Assembly (NCBI GenBank): GCA_030435675.1
Contig: CM059625.1
Coordinates: 5,766,001-5,830,000 of the forward strand
From: Steinernema hermaphroditum
Lineage: Eukaryota > Nematoda > Chromadorea > Rhabditida > Steinernematidae
Reading direction: 5' to 3'
Length of the DNA: 64,000 bases
Below, piece by piece: positions 47,417-59,796 of this stretch; within the stretch, counting starts at the first letter, position 1, and every line of letters starts with the position of its first letter. The notes under the pieces were generated by a model. It made no database searches and was not told the origin of the DNA. It saw only the letters and a list, made by a program, of their open reading frames with translations. Position numbers and translations under genes: made by a program.

Positions 47417-48121
47417 TTAAAGGGACACGGTCATGGATAAAAAAACTTCTTCAAATCGTCTGAAAATTTGTGTACCCCTGTTTTCGGGGTCGCTGAACAC
47501 GACGGTGAAGTCGGTTTCTCGGAATACATAATTTTTTCCGAGAAATAGCAAAAATAGACAAAAAAATGTCGTGCAAACTTTGCCTTGAAACGCAAGGCAG
47601 AGTTCGCTGTTCGTCCCGACAACCTTTTAGTCACTTCTTTTAGAGGCTGCCCAACATCATGCCGAAATCAGTTTCCCAAAAAACCCAGTAGTTTTCAAGA
47701 AACAGACCTTAGGATCCACACAGTTTTACCGTCTAATTCTCGGTTTGCCGGTCCCGAGACGACTACCATGAGGGACACAACCGTAGTTCCCGCGTTTTCT
47801 GCGCACTTATCCAATCTAGGCGAGCCTGGGCTCATTCGACGCGCCAGAAGCTGCTGAGCAAAATGTTCCCAAGCGCGGACCTGACCGTCACCTATTTCGG
47901 CCAGAAAGAATGAAGATATTGCACAACTCGTGCCGCGCCGGACAGATCGTGTCGGGACCGATGGTAAAACACATTCTGGATCCTAAGGTCTGCTTCTTGA
48001 AAATCACTGGGTTTTTTGGGAAACCGACTTCATCACCATGCTCAGCGACCCCGATAACAGGGGTACACAAGTTTTCAGTAGTTTTAAAACACTTTTTTTA
48101 TCCGTGACCGGGTCCCTTTAA
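47417..48121. mobile_element. TTAA-flanked foldback element
   Basis: The element 47421-48117 is bordered on both sides by TTAA (47417-47420 and 48118-48121). Its ends are inverted repeats that can be followed for about 100 bp (agggacacggtcatggat at left, atccgtgaccgggtccct at right). A second inverted pair lies inside: about 47650-47740 against about 47950-48040. The left arm carries roughly 120 bp of extra sequence between its two matching parts. No transposase frame. TTAA duplication is the signature of piggyBac-type transposition, so this looks like a non-autonomous derivative, though the first terminal bases differ from the usual CCC. Confidence 0.7.
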
Positions 48122-49477
48122 AGGATAGAGGATAGGTTTCATTCTGCAACCCAGCGTTAGAAACCTCTGTAACTATTATTTTATGGACGCCTCAATGCGA
48201 TCAGTTACCTATTGTCCATAAACTTCTACATATCATCTAAATACCATTGCATTTCAACTATTGGCGGTAAACAAATGTTGATGGAATTCGAAGATTTCTC
48301 AAGGTCGGACACAATTGTTGACCAATCGTTCTTCACGCTTCCCGCACAGACGGCCTTTTTTCGACGCGGCGACCTCCTCAGAAAATGAGGAATCGTTTCT
48401 TCCCGAGGTTCGCGCCTTGATTATGGAATGAGATCGCTGCCACTCAACCTGCTCAAACAAACAGGTCCACACGATGCTGCTTATGGGCGATTTATGCTCC
48501 CTAACAGTAGAGCATTCGGTTTTCGCACAAAACAGTCAACACTCTTTGTTGAAGAGTGTTTTCAACCAATCAGAAATGTGCAAGAAATGTTCCACACCCT
48601 GCAAACAGAAGTCGATGTTTTTTGTTCTTATTTTGCTAAACTCCACTCACTTTAGATGTGTCCTCGTCCTCTATTGTTTGTCAAATGCTATTTGGAAACC
48701 CGAATCTATCGAATTTGCCAAATATAGCAACTGGTGTTGCAAACGTACTGATCGTGTTTTTGCCCTTCGACATTGCTCACCCAAGAGTTTTCAACGCGTT
48801 CTTTGCTCCTTTTTGTCACTATGCACACATGTCGAACACCCTCGCAGTCGATTGTATCGATCGAGCAGTGTAACAGTGTTTTTTGTGCTCAGATGTAATT
48901 ACGATCAGTGCGCGTGTTATTCCGGATGTTTTCGCATTTTTTTTCTCAACGTTTATCGATTTTTTTATTATTATGATAGAATATGTAGTCTACTCAATAG
49001 CAACACCCATCGCTGTGGTGGACGACCGCGTAAGATTGAACTCAAATCGGAGATGTTAGGAAGGGGGACATTTAGGGAAGGCGAGGAATGAGACGGGGAT
49101 TAGAATTTTTGCATCTATGGGCAGTAATCTAATTCGGTGATCAAGGACACTTCGTATGTACAACAAAAGAAGGAACGGTTGGGTGGAGAATGGAGAGCGA
49201 TTCAAAGCATTAATATACATACATTAAGGAGAGATGGCAAAATACAAGGAGAGTGAATGGGACTAGAATGGTTGTGATGACATCGGAGACGGCAAGGGAC
49301 GCAAGGTCACTTGGACGTGAGCCCTCTCGAAAACACCTCAACTATTCATCTAATACTTTTGGAGGGGAATGAGCGCAAAAAGGGAGCTTAGTGAACCGGG
49401 ATAGTTCTTTGCTGTGCCATTGGCAGATTCAAGTGTATACGTTGAGGTAAAGAGGAACTATATACAAAATGGAGACT
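48122..49477. other. Intergenic with one long open frame
   Basis: A 205-codon plus-strand frame (48474-49091) is open but Cys/Phe-rich, has no motif and overlaps another frame; I treat it as chance. Nothing else seen. Confidence 0.4.
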
Positions 49478-51814
49478 CTACTTAGCATCAGCCACCTTGT
49501 TGGTGAGTGGCGGCTCAACACCCGTTTTCAGTTGCATTTCGCAGTCACTTGCGGGAGGCAGTGCCTTCAGCGGAATGGACTTCCGTTTAGGACCGAGGAA
49601 AATGGCCTCAATGTTCTGAGCAGGCAGTTCTGCCACCATTGTACATATTAATCCTAAACAAGATTCGTTCAATTAACTATGAAAACCTGAGCTGCTTACC
49701 GAAGAAGTAGGCGATTGTGAGTTGAATCAAACAGTGGATGGCGATTCTCCACTTCGTGCTGAACCAGAGCGGGAAGGGAGCCATGAGATACGTGAACACC
49801 ACGGGAATCATGTGGAACAAGTAGACGGAGTAGCACAAGGTGGAGAGAGGAAGGAGGAACTTCATGCTGAGCATCTTGTTCACATATCCACCAATTCCAG
49901 TGTGGCAGGCATAGATGATCCAGGCCAATGAAAGAGAGAATACAGTGCGATGAGCGGCTCCGAAGAAAAGATGGTAGATCGGCCAGTCCCAGCCTTGCAG
50001 CGACGGGTACAGGCCGAAGATCGCCCAGAAACCTCCGAGGATCGATACAGTCCATCCGATAACTTTGTGGCGCAGAGGTCGTTCGCTCTTCTGCGTCTGC
50101 TTCTGGAAGTGAGCAAGGTAAAAACCGAGCAGCAGTCCAACGATGTAGGGTCCGATTCTGTACTGCGGCTTGATGTACATCAGTAAATGATGCTGAAAAC
50201 AAATGATAGATAACAATTTCGTTTTAAGCAAATTACCGCAATGAAGTCTGGGCTGAAGATGGCCGGCTGCTTCCAGAGCAGTTGAGTTGGCGGGAAGTTG
50301 TAGTAAAGCATTCCGGCGACGTTCAGAGATGATGAGAAGAGAATAGTTCCCACGGAAATGGCGAGACCGACGACAGGACGGCGGCGGAGAGAGATGAGGA
50401 AGATAGGCGAGAGCACGTAGAAAATGAACTCTGTTCCGATGTACCACGTCCACGGCATGCAGCGGTTCTCCATGAGCGAATTGACGAAAAAGACATTTTC
50501 CCACCAGTGGACAGGGCACTGGACGGCGGGGTCAGTTGGGGGCCACATGGGGTGGTAGTGCGTGACGGAGATTCTGGTCGTGACAGTCAGCAGAGTGTAG
50601 ATGTAAGCGGGCCAGAGACGAATAACGCGGTGGCGGTAGAATCGTAGCCAGTACGACCACGAAGTCCAGCCGGGTTCGGCTTCTAAAACCACAAAATCAA
50701 TATCTGTATGCTATTGAAAACTCTACCAGTGGTATTCTTTTGCCATTTTCTGAACCAGCTGTAAGCAGTCAGACATCCAGAAAGAGTCAGAAAAGCGTCA
50801 ACACTGAGAGTGAAGTTGGTGATCCACTGGTTCCAGAAGTTATTCACAAGATCGTCTTTGTAATCTTCGACATTCTCCAGGTAGGCTTGCACGAAAATGA
50901 ATGAATGACCGACGAGAGTCCAAACCATCGACAGGAAGCGGATTCCGAACATACAGGTGACAGTCGCCTGGGGGTCTTTCGGAAACTGACACAACTTGCG
51001 GAAGTTCTTCTTAGCAGAGAAGGCGAGAAGAAGACGCGCAGGTGTTGATCTGCAAGTAAATATTCAGGAAATTATGCGTAAATTCGAAAAGCTTACTTAG
51101 CAGTATCTCCCCGTTTGTAGTGAAACACAGTAGCCATCGATACAAACAACATCAGGAGGACATCGAAACCGAAATCGGCCATGGGCACAAAGCGTTCGTA
51201 CCATTGCTTCTCATGGCGGGAACCGGTGCAGCCGTTGTAGTCGAGCACCGCGTGGTCACGTCCCTTGGACCTCTGCTTTTGCCACTCAGCAAGCAGCTGA
51301 ATTTGTTCCACTGTACAAACGCACTTTTCAGAGGAACCACTTACCACGTCCTTGTCGTTGGCACAAGTGCTTGGAATGCAAACGCCATAGGCAGGAGTAG
51401 TTTTGTCAGCTTCGTTGAAACCGTAACAGAAATGCAATGGATGCTCGGAGGCCGAGTACGGCGTCTCTCCGGCCGCTCTGACACATTTGTACGCGCGGTA
51501 GATCCATCGGTCTTGATCGCGACTGACGAACTCGTCGGCGTCGCCAGTGGTGAACGCGTTCCAGAAGAAGCTACGCTGCGCTTCGATGGTATCATAGGCG
51601 TTGATCCACGTTTTAACCTGAAATAGCCGTTTAGAAGCCAGACGAAAACTTACAAACTGACCTTTCCTAGGCTGTCGCCACATTTCGTACTAACGTTCTC
51701 ACGAGGAACGGTCTCAAAGAATTTGAGAACATCCTTCGAACCGTAATTATCCAAATGCGCAGCGGCGTACGGCACCAACGGGGCGATACACAAGGCGAAA
51801 AATATCACCCACAT
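49478..51814 (-). CDS. NRF-6/OAC-type membrane O-acyltransferase (687 aa)
   Basis: Member of the nematode nose-resistant-to-fluoxetine/acyltransferase-3 family; likely transfers an acyl group to an unknown substrate at a membrane. Exons 51662-51814, 51345-51617, 51097-51296, 50727-51049, 50237-50682, 49700-50192, 49478-49653 (2064 nt, in frame). A signal peptide (WVIFFALCIAPLVPYAAA) is followed by the Cys-rich NRF N-terminal domain (KCGDSLGK, RAYKCVRA, LHFCYGFN, YGVCIPSTC, DYNGCTG). About ten membrane segments follow. The acyltransferase-3 block has FYRHRVIRLWPAYIY, MPWTWYIGTEFIFYVLSPIF and a late SVYLFHMIPV. In C. elegans NRF-6 and NDG-4 act in uptake of drugs and yolk, but the family is large and the substrate cannot be inferred. 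Intron 51297-51344 is 48 nt and open in frame, so a retained-intron form is possible. Start chosen at the ATG opening the signal peptide, just behind acceptor ctttcag. Confidence 0.9.
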
Positions 51815-51820
51815 TTGTAC

Positions 51821-54800
51821 CTGAAAGAACCGAGTAAGTGTCAAGAACGAAGAAACTCGCACGTCACGATTGTGTCAATAACGAAAAACGAGATTGAAAA
51901 ACAAAATGGGATCTAAATAGGCCTGCCGGTTCGCGCATTCTTACAAAAAGACGAATTTGGCGAACGGACAACACTCGACCCGGCCGCGAAACCAAATGCT
52001 GCAGAACGTGAATGGAGTTTGGCTATCAACGGCAGTCCGCCGAAGAGGAGCGTCCTAAACGAGGTGACGGAGAATGGAGTTTAAGAAGGGTTACAGTGGA
52101 CAGCTTGTCGCTGAACCGACTTTAGGGAACGAAGGGGTGGGAACTGACTGACGTCTGCGCCTACCCATAACGGCGAGCAGAAACTCGATTTCTAAAGATG
52201 ATTCATTTAAGCACGCGCGCAAAAGAACAGAAGTGTGCTTCGGAAGGAGGCGATGGACTGAGTGATACGCGCATCCGCCGGATCCGCGCTTCTTATACGA
52301 GTGCGCGAGCGTTTGCCCCCTGTTGCACAATGTCCGATATGATCTGTCAGAAGCGGATCTTATCGCTTTTGTAGAAGAAGAAGACCGGGCAGCGCGGAAA
52401 CATGTTCGCCGATGTTCACAGAGCCAATTAATCGAAGTATAAACAGTCCACAACAACGCACAATCGCCAGGTCATGGTTGCAGAACGTTCAGCGCATAGG
52501 GACACGAAATCGGTTTCGAAAAACACGGAAGAACCCGACGAGTACTGCGTGCACTTGCGCAGGTGTACTTTCGCTGTAACTAGATCAAAGAAGAAATCGC
52601 GAAATAGGTGAAAGGCGCGGGCGGACAGGTAGAAGATGAACGGGTCTCGAATGCGCGCGCGCTGGATGCGCCGAGTCTCGAAGCAGCAGGATTCACTTCC
52701 AGGCGCGGTGATTATCGTGAGAACAGCGAACGACGGACAACGCTGATTGTATGCGCACCCGGCTGGTTGGGGCAATCAACGACATCACGACGTTAATATA
52801 GGTCAGCGCACGACCGGCGCACGATCACCCCGCCTAGACACCGTCACTAAACCTCTTCCCTGAACTCAGTCACTCCATGGTGAACTACCTCATCCGCGTG
52901 GACCGCTAAGGGTAATTGCCGAATGGTCCGGTTTGACCGGTTGCGCATGCAACACTTCTATCTGGATTAGCGCCGACTGACCGCCGAAGCCAGGCGAAGT
53001 CAATGGGTGCCGAGGTTAGCGGAAGTGTGAGGGCGTGGAAGCGGGGGGACCGACTTCTCAGGCTACTGTCAGAACTGGCAGTAAGGTTGGAAAGTGGTAA
53101 CTGGCTGAGGCGCTACTGGTCGTGCCGTTTTAAATGGGCAGAAGTGCGTCTGACTGCAAAAAACGTGCAAAGTCGACCGAAGCGCAACGCCTCCTGAGAT
53201 GGTATCAGCGAAACTCGAAGGTGACGAACGTGCGAACTCGCCGCTAATGACTGACCTGCGCAACGTGGTTGAAACGCTGTAATTAATTGGAGAGCATGTT
53301 CTATGAAGGTACAACGGAGTAGGAACTCTGCCCCGGAAGAGACTCAGCGCAAGGGTAGGACCACGAGGTGTGATCAATCTCCTCGGCGAACAATGGTTCC
53401 ACGTATTCTGGCTGCTTAACCTATTGTGAACTATTTAAATACGCCGAAGGTGGTGCTATACAATTCATCTCGCGCACGTACCGGTTGTTAGTGGTATGAT
53501 CTCGATCACACCCAAATGGTGTCCTAAGACAGCTGATGTGACCTTCGATAATAACGAGGTGTCAGCTTTGTACGCTAAATCTTAGGAACACCAAAAGTTG
53601 AATGTTACAGCGCAACTTCGACCCAAGACCAAAAAGTGCATCGCAACAAGGAATAGATGAGACCGATAAGAAAGCACTCAATCGTCTGCATTGTTGAACT
53701 TTGGGCGAACCGGCTCAAGAAGGTGAACTCTTGGAAGACGGCTTTCCTCGTAGAGGTCAGCGTAATGTGCACCAGACACGTGCCGAAGTGTGCTTAAATC
53801 AGTGGATTTCTATTAGCCTATTACATTAAAGCAAAAATTCGAAGACACGTGCACATGCCCACCAAGGCCAACCGGTTTAGTCACGTTTTTTGCACGCTTC
53901 TCTCGAACGATCTCAGGAGTCGCGCATGGTCTGTGATGTGATTATGGCGGCACGGGACCTCGTAGTCTACCCGTACTTTCATCTTGGCGCCTCGTGGCTG
54001 CAAATAATAGCTCCTGCAACTGTTCTGGAGACCTTGAACAGGCTGCACCGTACAATTTGTTCACCCTGAAGCGATCAGATCACATCGACGGAATCACGAT
54101 GCAAAAGAAAGACAGTCATTTGAATTGCTTCCAATTGAAGCTAATCTCTTCGGTCGCAGCCAGGAAGACAGGAAGGGAAGAGAGATGTTGTTGTCGTCGT
54201 GGATGGAGGCCATTACAGTATGCAAATGTGTGTATGCAGGTATGGAAACTGGAGGACCACCTTGCACGGAGTCAAGGAGAAGCGCAAAATCCTCGTACGC
54301 CGTGTCTCCTTGCCAAATCATATTGTTATTAGACCAGAGAGGCAGAGCAAACGGCTGAACCGAGCGGAGACTGATCGAAGATGACCAAACGAATGAGAAT
54401 TCGGTCAGAGTCGACAGCGCCAACTTTAGTGCCCGTTTCTTTTGTGCATCTCGCGCGCGCGACCGTGAGAGGATATGGCGGTTGAACAATAAAGCGCGTC
54501 GAGAATGACGAGTGCGCCTGTCTTCAATGGTCAGGGTATCACCGGGTCAAAAGTGAGAGTTTTTCTGCATGGACCAGATCTGTTGAGACCAACATCGAGC
54601 GGCCGCTCTTTGTATCCCCAAAGCGTAAAAAACCCGATTCCTGGTGGAAAAGTTTCATTCCTGCTCTTTTCTCTTCTATCATTTTCGAAAGAATTTGTCG
54701 CTGATTCTTTTGCACGAGTTGACTCTATGAACAGACACCGGTTTGAAGGAAGCGCCGGCGTTGAACCCGGAAGACCAGCTTGCAACATCGTGTTCTCGCC

Positions 54801-56069
54801 GCTGTGACACCTCAACAGGACCTCACAATTACAGGGGGCGAAGATCAAACCAGCTGTTTCAATGTCGATTAATAGGAGAGAAGAAGCGATGTTACGAGTT
54901 CTCATTGGCTCTTTTTCAGCTAACACGTCTCGCCTGTGACGAACCCATTAGCAAAGGTTTACGACCGAACAATTGCACCCGATCTCAATTCCTACTATCA
55001 GCCAACTTGGTAAAAAACACATCTAGACAGTGGCCAATTTTTGCTCTCTTGTAGTATGAAGTTTAACCTATATTCGAGGCGACAATTACGTCTACGCCGA
55101 CATTGAAGAGGGTCATTGTGAGGAACACAAAGGCTGTTTAGCAGCAGAAAACAGTACTGAACAATCAACCTCCACGACTTTTTACGAATAAATAGAAAAC
55201 ATCATTTCAAGCCGTTTTTATCCATCCATTGAGAATCATTTGAAGCAGATCGACATTGACTCTGTTTTTCACAAAATATCGGAAGATATGACAGAGGAAA
55301 AGGCTCGTGAATTGCCCACATAAACGATGAACTGTCCGTTGTACTTTGAACGATCCCGATTTCTTCTATGTATTTGTTTCACTTAGTGTAACTTGGTAGT
55401 ACAGTACTCTTCTTGAACTTACCTGTCTTTATGTAATAACTTAGAGTGCATAGTCTGCTAACCAGATGGACATGTTTGTTAGTTCGCTGAAAGCATATCC
55501 ATGATTTCCTCGAAGCATAGTGAATTACTGTTCAGCTTTTGATTTCTGTCAACTATTTTCCATTGATGACACAGATCGATTTAAAGAGCGGGGAATGACA
55601 TCATTTCTGCATTCATCGCGTAAGATGAACGGCCAAGATAACCAATCCCATTGTCTACGAAAGGGGTGATCCACCTCGCAGGATGCGCTAGAAGTATAGT
55701 TATGTTTTCGATGTCCTTGTTGAGACGATAACACAAACGGGAAATTCAGCTAATTCAAGAAATTTGTGTCAGCGTTGAGGGAAAAAGTGTCTACACAGAC
55801 GTTCGCACAATTAAGGGCAACTTGCGGTCAATGAATATCAAACACTTAATGTCGACCCGAATTGGAGGACCTACTTACTTCCCGTCTTTGATGTTCCTCT
55901 TCCAAACTTGGAATTCGGCACTCAAGGTAAACTCGTTTAATTAGTGCCTTGGTGGCGATAACATTCACCAGGTTTTCGAATCGTGGCTTTGAACAACTCT
56001 TTTTCGACGTTTTCGATAATTGAACTGTTGGTCCTAAAACTCGATCATAGAACGGATAAATGTGTATGG
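51821..56069. other. Long stretch without a supported gene
   Basis: GC-rich upstream of the acyltransferase gene (52-53.4 kb), then mixed. Minus-strand frames of 131 codons at 54094-54489 and 54531-54926 compete with plus-strand frames over the same bases and show no domain or splice structure. Confidence 0.45.
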
Positions 56070-56550
56070 ACGTACCATTCCATTGTATGTGTATGTACTT
56101 CATGCCTTTTAGCATTGTAATAACTTACGAAGTTCAGAAGTGTAATTCTTGAAAGTGATCCGTTCACAAAGTACTTTCTCCCGCGGTCAAAATCATGTGT
56201 GATCGTTCGAATTTCTCACCGTTCATCTATTTCACATACGTGGCTATCCGAACAAGGTGATTGTTTTGAGCTGTCGACGTGTTGTCCATCTTGTTTATGG
56301 CGTCACGGCGTAAACACATCACCGCTGAAATGTGTTAAAGCGAAAACCCCCATCGTACTTTAACGGGACAAGTTAGCCACGTATGTGAAATAGATGAACG
56401 GTGAGAAATTCGAACGATCACACATGATTTTGACCGCGGGAGAAAGTACTTTGTGAACGGATCACTTTCAAGAATTACACTTCTGAACTTCGTAAGTTAT
56501 TACAATGCTAAAAGGCATGAAGTACATACACATACAATGGAATGGTACGT
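56070..56550. repeat. 177-bp inverted repeat with 127-bp spacer
   Basis: The left arm 56070-56246 (acgtaccattccattgtatg...) and the right arm 56374-56550 are complementary along their whole equal length; by eye I find no mismatch. The spacer is 56247-56373. Such perfect identity implies recent formation or ongoing gene conversion. No terminal duplication is evident, so it could be a foldback transposon or an inverted duplication. Transcription through it would give a long perfect hairpin RNA. Confidence 0.88.
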
Positions 56551-57837
56551 GAGTGATGTGAAAGTAAAGATGTGGAAAGCGATGAAACGCAAGGCGGAAG
56601 GAAATCGGCCGATTAGGTGAACAGACTCGGTGATCAAGAACGAAAAACATTCGTTTAGGTTGTAACATATAGGAATACCGGTGCATGCCGCACACAACAT
56701 TTTCTAGAGAACGCCACTATCGACGTACCTCACATTACACAGTGCGTTAAAAAATGCATTCCATACACATTTATCCGGATCTACACTTTGGCCAATACAC
56801 TGTTGGTCTAGACGAATCACTCAAATTACCACTCGCGCGTATTTTCTGTCAACGATGTTTACTACAGCTCACTGAGAAGTGATGCCGATGTTACATATTT
56901 TGTCAAGATCGATTAGATTGAAACTGACCACTGGCGTTGAGCTAAAAAACGGCGCGTCCTTCTACCGAATTGGAACTGAACCTCACCTCTTTGGAGGATT
57001 CTTTGAATGAGATCAGAGGGGTTTGTCGCATTCCAGCAAACTGGACGTGGTTACTCACAAATACAACTAACCTGGAAGATTTCGCCCTGGATCAAAGCAC
57101 AAAGTCGCGTATCTGCCAGATCATCCATTATTAGGTTTAGGCTTAGGCTTAGGCTCTAATCGATCTCGACAAAATATGTAACATCGGCCAAATGTTACGC
57201 ACATAAGATATCCTAGAGAATATAAAACCACTAACCGTAGTTTGCGCATATTTTTATCATCATTGTGTATACATAGAGACATTTCATTCATTCTTTTTGC
57301 TTATACGTGACCAAAGATTAAAAGCGCAAGGTCGGCTTAGTTGGTCGTGCATTGTCATTGCTCTCATGGTAAATGAGCTTTTGACCGAACCAGTTTCGAA
57401 TTCTCATGTTTTTAACCTTTCCACGCAACCACCGCGATGAGTCATGCGTCATTTACACACGTGTGAACGATTACGATTACTGTTTATCAGGTAAGGCTGA
57501 CCGGTGAAAAAGTCAAGGGGTCCTGTTTTGATCGTTTCTCAGATATTACTTTGTGTTGTTATACCAATTTTCATTAAAATTAATGTATTCTTAGGAGCTT
57601 CTTCGTTGAATAGCTGACGTAAAACATGGATGGAACCTTTGGCCTATCTGACAAATTGAAATACAACGTACGCCCCAGGTGACCAGCAGCTTTCACACAG
57701 CTTTGAAGATGCGTTTAATGAGCGTCCGTTTCTGGCTGTCGCTGTTGCCGCAGTGATCGGCTTTTAGAAACCATGAAGGAGCTGGAACTCGTTGTCCCAG
57801 TATCTCACCGTCTCTACGACCCGACCCGGCCAAGCCA
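56551..57837. other. Intergenic, contains telomere-like repeat
   Basis: No gene supported. A short TTAGGC run lies at 57131-57155. A degenerate tRNA-like segment around 57328-57405 was considered and not called. Confidence 0.5.
57131..57155 (+). repeat. Interstitial telomeric repeat (TTAGGC)
   Basis: One TTAGGT followed by three exact TTAGGC units and a partial unit. TTAGGC is the telomere unit of rhabditid and other nematodes. Short internal tracts mark old double-strand-break repair or past chromosome ends. Confidence 0.8.
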
Positions 57838-58101
57838 TTACATAAAGCTAAAGACTCCGAAAGCTATGCCGTCAGCTGCTCCGATTATGGTTGTCTCCAC
57901 TTCGCCCAATGTGCCCCACCGCCGCAGCTCGGCAGGATTCATCCACTCCGCCTCTCCGATACTCGCGTACACAGATGAGATTATGATTGTCTCCACTTCG
58001 CTGATCTCTACTCGGATATGGTCGTCAGCCGAAGCGGGAAGAAGATCGACGCTACTGATGTGAACTGTGTCTTTCGTATGCACATATGACGCGTCCTGCA
58101 C
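57838..58101 (-). CDS. Acidic open frame with an internal repeat, probable exon
   Basis: The frame is open from acceptor ttgcag (58102) to the stop at 57838, without an ATG, so it should be a last exon. Codon use is coding-like. It contains a repeated segment: ISEVETIIISS and LGEVETTIIGA, also visible as a DNA repeat. It may be the 3' end of the gene at 58251-58682: phase-1 donors inside that gene (gtaccg near 58340 or gtcaac near 58280) would join to it. No family recognised. Confidence 0.35.
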   Translation of the reverse strand: MQDASYVHTKDTVHISSVDLLPASADDHIRVEISEVETIIISSVYASIGEAEWMNPAELRRWGTLGEVETTIIGAADGIAFGVFSFM

Positions 58102-58166
58102 TGCAATGCTATTAATTCAATAAGATAAACAGTGAAATGCCAAATGGTCGTAGAAGCAAGTAAGCT

Positions 58167-58198
58167 TTAGCACCAATAAATTTCTTTATTGGTGCTAA
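58167..58198. other. Perfect 14-bp stem with 4-nt loop
   Basis: ttagcaccaataaa, loop tttc, tttattggtgctaa. The stem holds AATAAA on both strands, so it could serve polyadenylation in either direction. It lies 53 bp below the stop codon at 58251. Confidence 0.7.
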
Positions 58199-58250
58199 CG
58201 AGTTCACAAGTTTGATCATAATAGCACTAAAGCGAGATGCGAGACACCTA

Positions 58251-58682
58251 TTATGGCATAGAGAGAGAGCAGATATCACACCGTTGACGTAGGGTTTCTT
58301 CTTCCTTCATGATGTCCGAGTAGAGTGCAACGGTACCACAGTTCTGCATGAGCTTCAGAGCGGTGAAAGTTCCAGCAGTTGGGGGCACGATATCGGAGCC
58401 CGGCGAAGCGTAACGGAGGACTACCTTCTGTTCGGCTAGTGGCACAGACGCCTGCGATGTAGCGAATCTTCGGCTTGACGGCGCAAGTTGAAGAGCTTGT
58501 TGACCGGTTGGATGGAACTACGGTGTTCTAGACTTTCTGGGACCCGGGAGCATCACCGTGCCAAGAATAACGGACGAAAACGACCATTCACTCGACTCGT
58601 TCGGCGTCTGTGATTCACTATCCCAGATAGAGCGATTAGAGCGATTACCACCGACACAAATCGTGGCCATTGGTGCTAACAT
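58251..58682 (-). CDS. Unrecognised small protein (130 aa), two exons
   Basis: Exon 1 (58557-58682) starts MLAPMATICVGGNRSNRS, behind acceptor gatattttag 15 nt upstream. Exon 2 (58251-58517) follows a 39-nt intron in phase 0 (acceptor accgtag). The first half is Ser/Asn-rich and includes SSRRFATSQASVPLAEQ. The second half has FTALKLMQNCGTVALYSDIM and ends RQRCDICSLSMP. Codon choice resembles the other genes here. No domain recognised. A possible internal intron (gtagtc...ctgaag) is a multiple of three and cannot be excluded. The true 3' end may instead be the frame at 57838-58101. Confidence 0.5.
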
Positions 58683-59796
58683 CTCTTCTATTCACCTAAA
58701 ATATCATTGGGAAAAATGGTAAAAAGCAAAAAAGACCAAAATTTTATGGTAGAAATGTGTAAAACTAACAAAAACATGAGTCATTAATATCACTATTGCG
58801 GTATCAAGTGCGGTGTCATTTGGAATGTGCTATGACACTCATTGACAGGTTTGTCATCACGCGAAGCAGGTAGTGATTCACTATCCTCTATCGCAACCGT
58901 CCACAGTCATTTCGGTGTCTTCCCTATGAGCAGAGAGGTGGCCTGCTGTCGAACTTGTAGTCTTTGGGAAAAGTTCTTGCAAAAAGTTCGAGTAAATTAG
59001 CAGTAAAGGTCATTTTCGTTTCACTAATTCAATTACCTTTCCACGCTTCTGTCTTGCGTTCCTATTCCATTTTCGTTTTATCTTTGAACAATTTCAAGAC
59101 CGCCGTTTTCGGAGGTACTTCCACAACAGCCGGCTGTAGTAAATCACCGTTTGACACTCATTATTCATTTTAACCTCACTTCCTGTTTTAAAGGGTTCCA
59201 GCCGGAGTTTGAGTAGGCACGGTGTTCCGCTCCGTTGCGCTGATAGGTGACTTGCGTGCTTTTTGCGAAAATCATGCTTGTTTGAGTGTTTTCTGTTTAC
59301 ACCTTGCTAAACGGGTTTTGGAACGAAACTTCGTTCAAAGAACACAACGTAGATTCAATTTCGTTGCTGCCATTTTTGTATCCACCTACAAATTCGACTT
59401 CAAGCAGTCTTCTAGTGGTTGTGTGCTGTGTCACTATCGCTGATTTCAAGACAGTTAGGTTATCGGCATCTGTGTGTATGACGTTTTTTTAGACATTGCA
59501 TAACACTGTTTTTCGAACTGACACAGCTTAAAAGTATACAGTATAATCGGCTCTAATAAATTCCTTATCCGCCTCAGCAGTCCTGTTTAGTTGCCCCTAT
59601 CCATCACTGACTAATTACATAGAGAGGCTGAATAGCAACATGGGAAAATAATTATTTGTTGTTGTTGACCACGTCTCCGCCGTTCCCGGCGGTTCTCCAT
59701 CAACAGATGATGCTTGTTTGGTGTCGCCGTCTTAGCATCCAGTCGCCGAACCACTCAGCTGGCCCTCGACCGCCGGAAGACGACGGCGACCTGCAG
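58683..59796. other. Intergenic, no supported gene
   Basis: About 1.1 kb, AT-rich. Two plus-strand frames near 59.2-59.5 kb are Cys/Phe-rich and motif-free. Confidence 0.5.

Noticed and set aside
48474..49091. 205-codon plus-strand open frame
   Set aside because: Longest frame in its region but Cys/Phe-rich, motif-free and overlapped by another frame; not enough support for a gene.
54094..54926. Two 131-codon minus-strand frames
   Set aside because: Competing plus-strand frames over the same bases and no splice or domain evidence.
57328..57405. Degenerate tRNA-like segment (ggcttagttggt ... gtttcgaattc)
   Set aside because: Both promoter boxes are imperfect and the T and acceptor stems do not pair; at most a dead tRNA-derived repeat.
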